Below, piece after piece: positions 61,984-64,000 of a stretch of 64,000 nucleotides of DNA. The position numbers and the translations under genes were made by a program. The first letter of the stretch is position 1, and each line of letters opens with the position of its first letter. The DNA lies in assembly GCA_963748095.1 (NCBI GenBank), contig CAVVIO010000069.1, positions 105,244 through 169,243 of the forward strand, in the 5' to 3' direction. Origin of the DNA: CAVVIO01 sp963748095. GTDB lineage: Bacteria > Bacteroidota > Bacteroidia > Bacteroidales > UBA10428. A model generated the notes under the pieces. It saw nothing but the letters and a program-made list of their open reading frames with translations. It did no database searches and had not been told where the DNA came from.

Positions 61984-62445
61984 TCAGCGCTCATCAAAAA
62001 TGGAAAAACGCTCACTACGTGCAAAGAAGAAATCACATTCGATCTCGGCATTTTCATCACTGTCGGATCCGTGAACGGCATTTCGTTCCATCGATTCGGC
62101 AAACAATTTACGAATGGTTCCCGCTTCTGCTTTTGAAGGATCGGTTGCCCCTATTGATTTTCTGTAATTGGCAACAGCGTTTTCCTTTTCAAGAATTGCA
62201 ACCACAACAGGCCCTGAAGTCATAAATTCTATCAGACTGTTATAAAACGATCTTTCACGGTGTACGTAATAAAAATTCTGAGCCTGTGCTTTCGATAACT
62301 TGAAAAATTTCATGGCGGCTATGTGAAAACCGGCTTCATTAATTTTTGCAAGTATCGGGCCTATGTGCTCGTTGGCTACTGCTCCGGGTTTGATAATGGT
62401 AAGTGTTTTCGTTCCTGACATATGTGAAATTTTAATGAAAGGCAC
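61984..62445 (-). CDS. ndk: Nucleoside diphosphate kinase (left-arm copy)
   Basis: A 153-residue enzyme transferring phosphate from ATP to NDPs. N-terminal TKTLTIIKPGAV, KIKEAG-like KINEAGFHIAAMKF and the catalytic His in NAVHGSDSDENAEIE. The RKSIGATDPSKAEAGTIRK segment is typical. Identical in protein sequence to the copy at 63,494-63,955. Divergent from the nrnA-like gene, as is common in the phylum. This copy is contiguous with unique sequence (recF side), so it is the one to trust. Confidence 0.96.
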   Translation of the reverse strand: MPFIKISHMSGTKTLTIIKPGAVANEHIGPILAKINEAGFHIAAMKFFKLSKAQAQNFYYVHRERSFYNSLIEFMTSGPVVVAILEKENAVANYRKSIGATDPSKAEAGTIRKLFAESMERNAVHGSDSDENAEIECDFFFARSERFSIFDER

Positions 62446-62535
62446 GAAAATATGAAATATTTAAATAATTGCATAAACATAGAGGCAGATAATTTTTATA
62501 TTTGACAACCGTTTATAACCTATCTGAATTTACAA

Positions 62536-63016
62536 TTGGAAACAACAATATATCAGGATATAACATTTATCAGAAATTTACTATCGGGTTCGGCATGCAA
62601 TATAGTGATTGTTACACACCGTAATCCCGACGGAGATGCAATAGGATCTTCACTTGCCTTATACCGGGTGTTGACGAAAATGGGGCACCAGAGCACAGGT
62701 GATCACTCCGAATGTGTACCCTGAATTTCTTCACTGGATGCCAGATAATGAGCAGGTGCTGATATATGAGAAAAAGAAAAGAGAAGCTCAAAAATTCATT
62801 GAAGAAGCTGCGGTTATTTTTTGCCTCGATTTTAATGATATCTCCCGTATACGGGAATTTCAAAAATTGATAGAAAATAGTAAGGCATACAAAGTAACGA
62901 TTGACCATCATCCCGATCCTGTTTTATTTGCTGATTGTACCATTTCCGATATATCGGTAAGTTCTACCTCTGAACTGCTATACCAGTATATCGGAAATGG
63001 TACAATCAGCAAATAA
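62536..63016 (+). pseudogene. nrnA-like DHH-family phosphoesterase, 5' part, frameshifted and truncated by the fold-back
   Basis: Starts with TTG at 62,536 (METTIYQD). The first DHH motif region VTHRNPDGDAIGSSLALYRVL is present, then after KMGH one extra base in GGGGCACCAGAGC (about 62,683-62,695) shifts the frame. The second frame carries ITPNVYPEFLHWMPDNEQ, IFCLDFNDISRI and TIDHHPDP, so the catalytic part of a bifunctional oligoribonuclease/PAP phosphatase (NrnA) is visible. After SVSSTSELLYQYI the frame runs into the inverted arm and stops. The remainder (DHHA1 domain) is missing. Confidence 0.85.
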
Positions 63017-63403
63017 AACAGGATCGGGATGATGGTCAATCGTTACTTTGTATGCCTTACTATTTTCTATCAATTTTTGAAATTCCCGTATACGGGAGAT
63101 ATCATTAAAATCGAGGCAAAAAATAACCGCAGCTTCTTCAATGAATTTTTGAGCTTCTCTTTTCTTTTTCTCATATATCAGCACCTGCTCATTATCTGGC
63201 ATCCAGTGAAGAAATTCAGGGTACACATTCGGAGTGATCACCTGTGCTTTGTGTCCCATTTTCGTCAACACCCGGTACAAGGCAAGTGAAGATCCTATTG
63301 CATCTCCGTCGGGATTACGGTGTGTAACAATCACTATATTGCATGCCGAACCCGATAGTAAATTTCTGATAAGTGTTATATCCTGATATATTGTTGTTTC
63401 CAA
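62978..63403 (-). CDS. nrnA-like DHH phosphoesterase, 5' part in right arm (truncated)
   Basis: Same N-terminal 137 or so residues as the left-arm copy but in one open frame, with MGHKAQVITPNVYPEF where the left copy is broken. Ends after TIDHHPDPVLFADCTISDI when it enters the spacer, at 62,987. It is therefore half of a gene of roughly 340 residues. Useful as the correct reading of the left copy. Confidence 0.8.
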   Translation of the reverse strand: METTIYQDITLIRNLLSGSACNIVIVTHRNPDGDAIGSSLALYRVLTKMGHKAQVITPNVYPEFLHWMPDNEQVLIYEKKKREAQKFIEEAAVIFCLDFNDISRIREFQKLIENSKAYKVTIDHHPDPVLFADCTISDILV

Positions 63404-63493
63404 TTGTAAATTCAGATAGGTTATAAACGGTTGTCAAATATAAAAATTATCTGCCTCTATGTTTATGCAATTATTTAAATATTTCATATTTTC

Positions 63494-63955
63494 GTGCCTT
63501 TCATTAAAATTTCACATATGTCAGGAACGAAAACACTTACCATTATCAAACCCGGAGCAGTAGCCAACGAGCACATAGGCCCGATACTTGCAAAAATTAA
63601 TGAAGCCGGTTTTCACATAGCCGCCATGAAATTTTTCAAGTTATCGAAAGCACAGGCTCAGAATTTTTATTACGTACACCGTGAAAGATCGTTTTATAAC
63701 AGTCTGATAGAATTTATGACTTCAGGGCCTGTTGTGGTTGCAATTCTTGAAAAGGAAAACGCTGTTGCCAATTACAGAAAATCAATAGGGGCAACCGATC
63801 CTTCAAAAGCAGAAGCGGGAACCATTCGTAAATTGTTTGCCGAATCGATGGAACGAAATGCCGTTCACGGATCCGACAGTGATGAAAATGCCGAGATCGA
63901 ATGTGATTTTTTTTTTGCACGTAGTGAGCGTTTTTCCATTTTTGATGAGCGCTGA
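63494..63955 (+). CDS. ndk: Nucleoside diphosphate kinase (right-arm copy)
   Basis: Protein identical to the left-arm ndk (61,984-62,445), including the catalytic NAVHGSDSDENA segment and the run of Phe near the C-terminus (CDFFFARS). It lies in the fold-back arm, so it should not be counted as a second gene unless read data prove the inverted repeat. Confidence 0.85.
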   Translation: MPFIKISHMSGTKTLTIIKPGAVANEHIGPILAKINEAGFHIAAMKFFKLSKAQAQNFYYVHRERSFYNSLIEFMTSGPVVVAILEKENAVANYRKSIGATDPSKAEAGTIRKLFAESMERNAVHGSDSDENAEIECDFFFARSERFSIFDER

Positions 63956-64000
63956 TCCTGTAATAATCATTTGGCGATCTGTTTGGATTTAATTGTTTGT

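Larger units (their letters stand above)
61939..64000. repeat. About 1-kb inverted duplication with a 33-nt spacer at the window end
   Basis: Left arm 61,939-62,953, right arm 62,987-64,000, spacer 62,954-62,986. The arms share ndk and the 5' part of an nrnA-like gene as near-perfect reverse complements. Differences noted: two substitutions outside ndk near the outer end, one substitution (left ACATTTATC, right ACACTTATC) and a cluster with one extra base around 62,683-62,695. The right arm keeps the nrnA frame; the left arm breaks it. The repeat may extend past the window. Pattern fits a fold-back chimera. Confidence 0.9.

Noticed and set aside
63494..63955. A true second ndk gene
   Set aside because: It sits in the fold-back arm and is identical in protein sequence to the first; most likely an artefact copy.

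Overview
The window is typical Bacteroidota (Bacteroidetes) chromosomal DNA, most likely from the Bacteroidales/Marinilabiliales side of the phylum. Evidence: AT-rich DNA, several TTTG / TAnnTTTG promoters of the Bacteroidetes sigma-A type, a dapB-lepB operon with long signal peptidases, a thrS-infC-rpmI-rplT operon, FadL-like and POTRA-barrel outer-membrane proteins, lipoproteins, and an AmgK-RapZ-type fusion next to a MurU-like gene. Most genes are housekeeping.

Layout: 1-1.5 kb, start of an aromatic amino acid operon (pheA, then DAHP synthase) read leftward behind two tandem leader-peptide attenuators. 1.5-12.7 kb: clpP, an ABC-F protein, nth, a lipoprotein/secreted-protein pair (copy 1), uvrA, an ECF sigma factor, mdh, yggS. 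12.7-17.6 kb: a frameshifted PyrD-like gene, then pabB-tilS-HEAT and ahpC. 17.7-25.8 kb is the most unusual part. A response regulator with a degenerate SpoIIE/PP2C-like domain and an outer-membrane POTRA barrel read leftward. Divergently, a 1040-residue ABCG-type transporter with extra N-terminal domains is followed by copy 2 of the lipoprotein/secreted-protein pair. 25.8-35 kb: an M49-like peptidase, proS (frameshifted), a Tyr/Ser-rich secreted protein, a FadL-like porin, a WbqC-like gene, larB and larC (frameshifted). 35-46 kb: DUF362 plus a membrane polyferredoxin, three tandem signal peptidase I genes (one frameshifted), dapB, rplT, rpmI, infC with a non-AUG start, and thrS. 46-61.9 kb: DPP IV, a PKD lipoprotein, two tRNA-Leu genes next to aat, an amino acid decarboxylase, the AmgK-RapZ/MurU cluster, nhaA, cysH, mnmA, ribH, a TPR protein, recF and a DUF721 gene.

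The last 2 kb (61,939-64,000) is a near-perfect inverted duplication of ndk plus the 5' part of an nrnA-like gene around a 33-nt spacer. It looks like a fold-back chimera rather than biology. Four single-copy genes (pyrD-like, proS, larC, one lepB) carry a single net frameshift each, and one nrnA copy carries another. Because proS is normally essential, sequencing or assembly indels are the first explanation.

Best candidates for something undescribed: (i) the two-gene lipoprotein / four-cysteine secreted protein cassette, present twice and once embedded in a divergent signalling-transport-outer membrane locus; (ii) the double Phe/Tyr attenuator in front of pheA.
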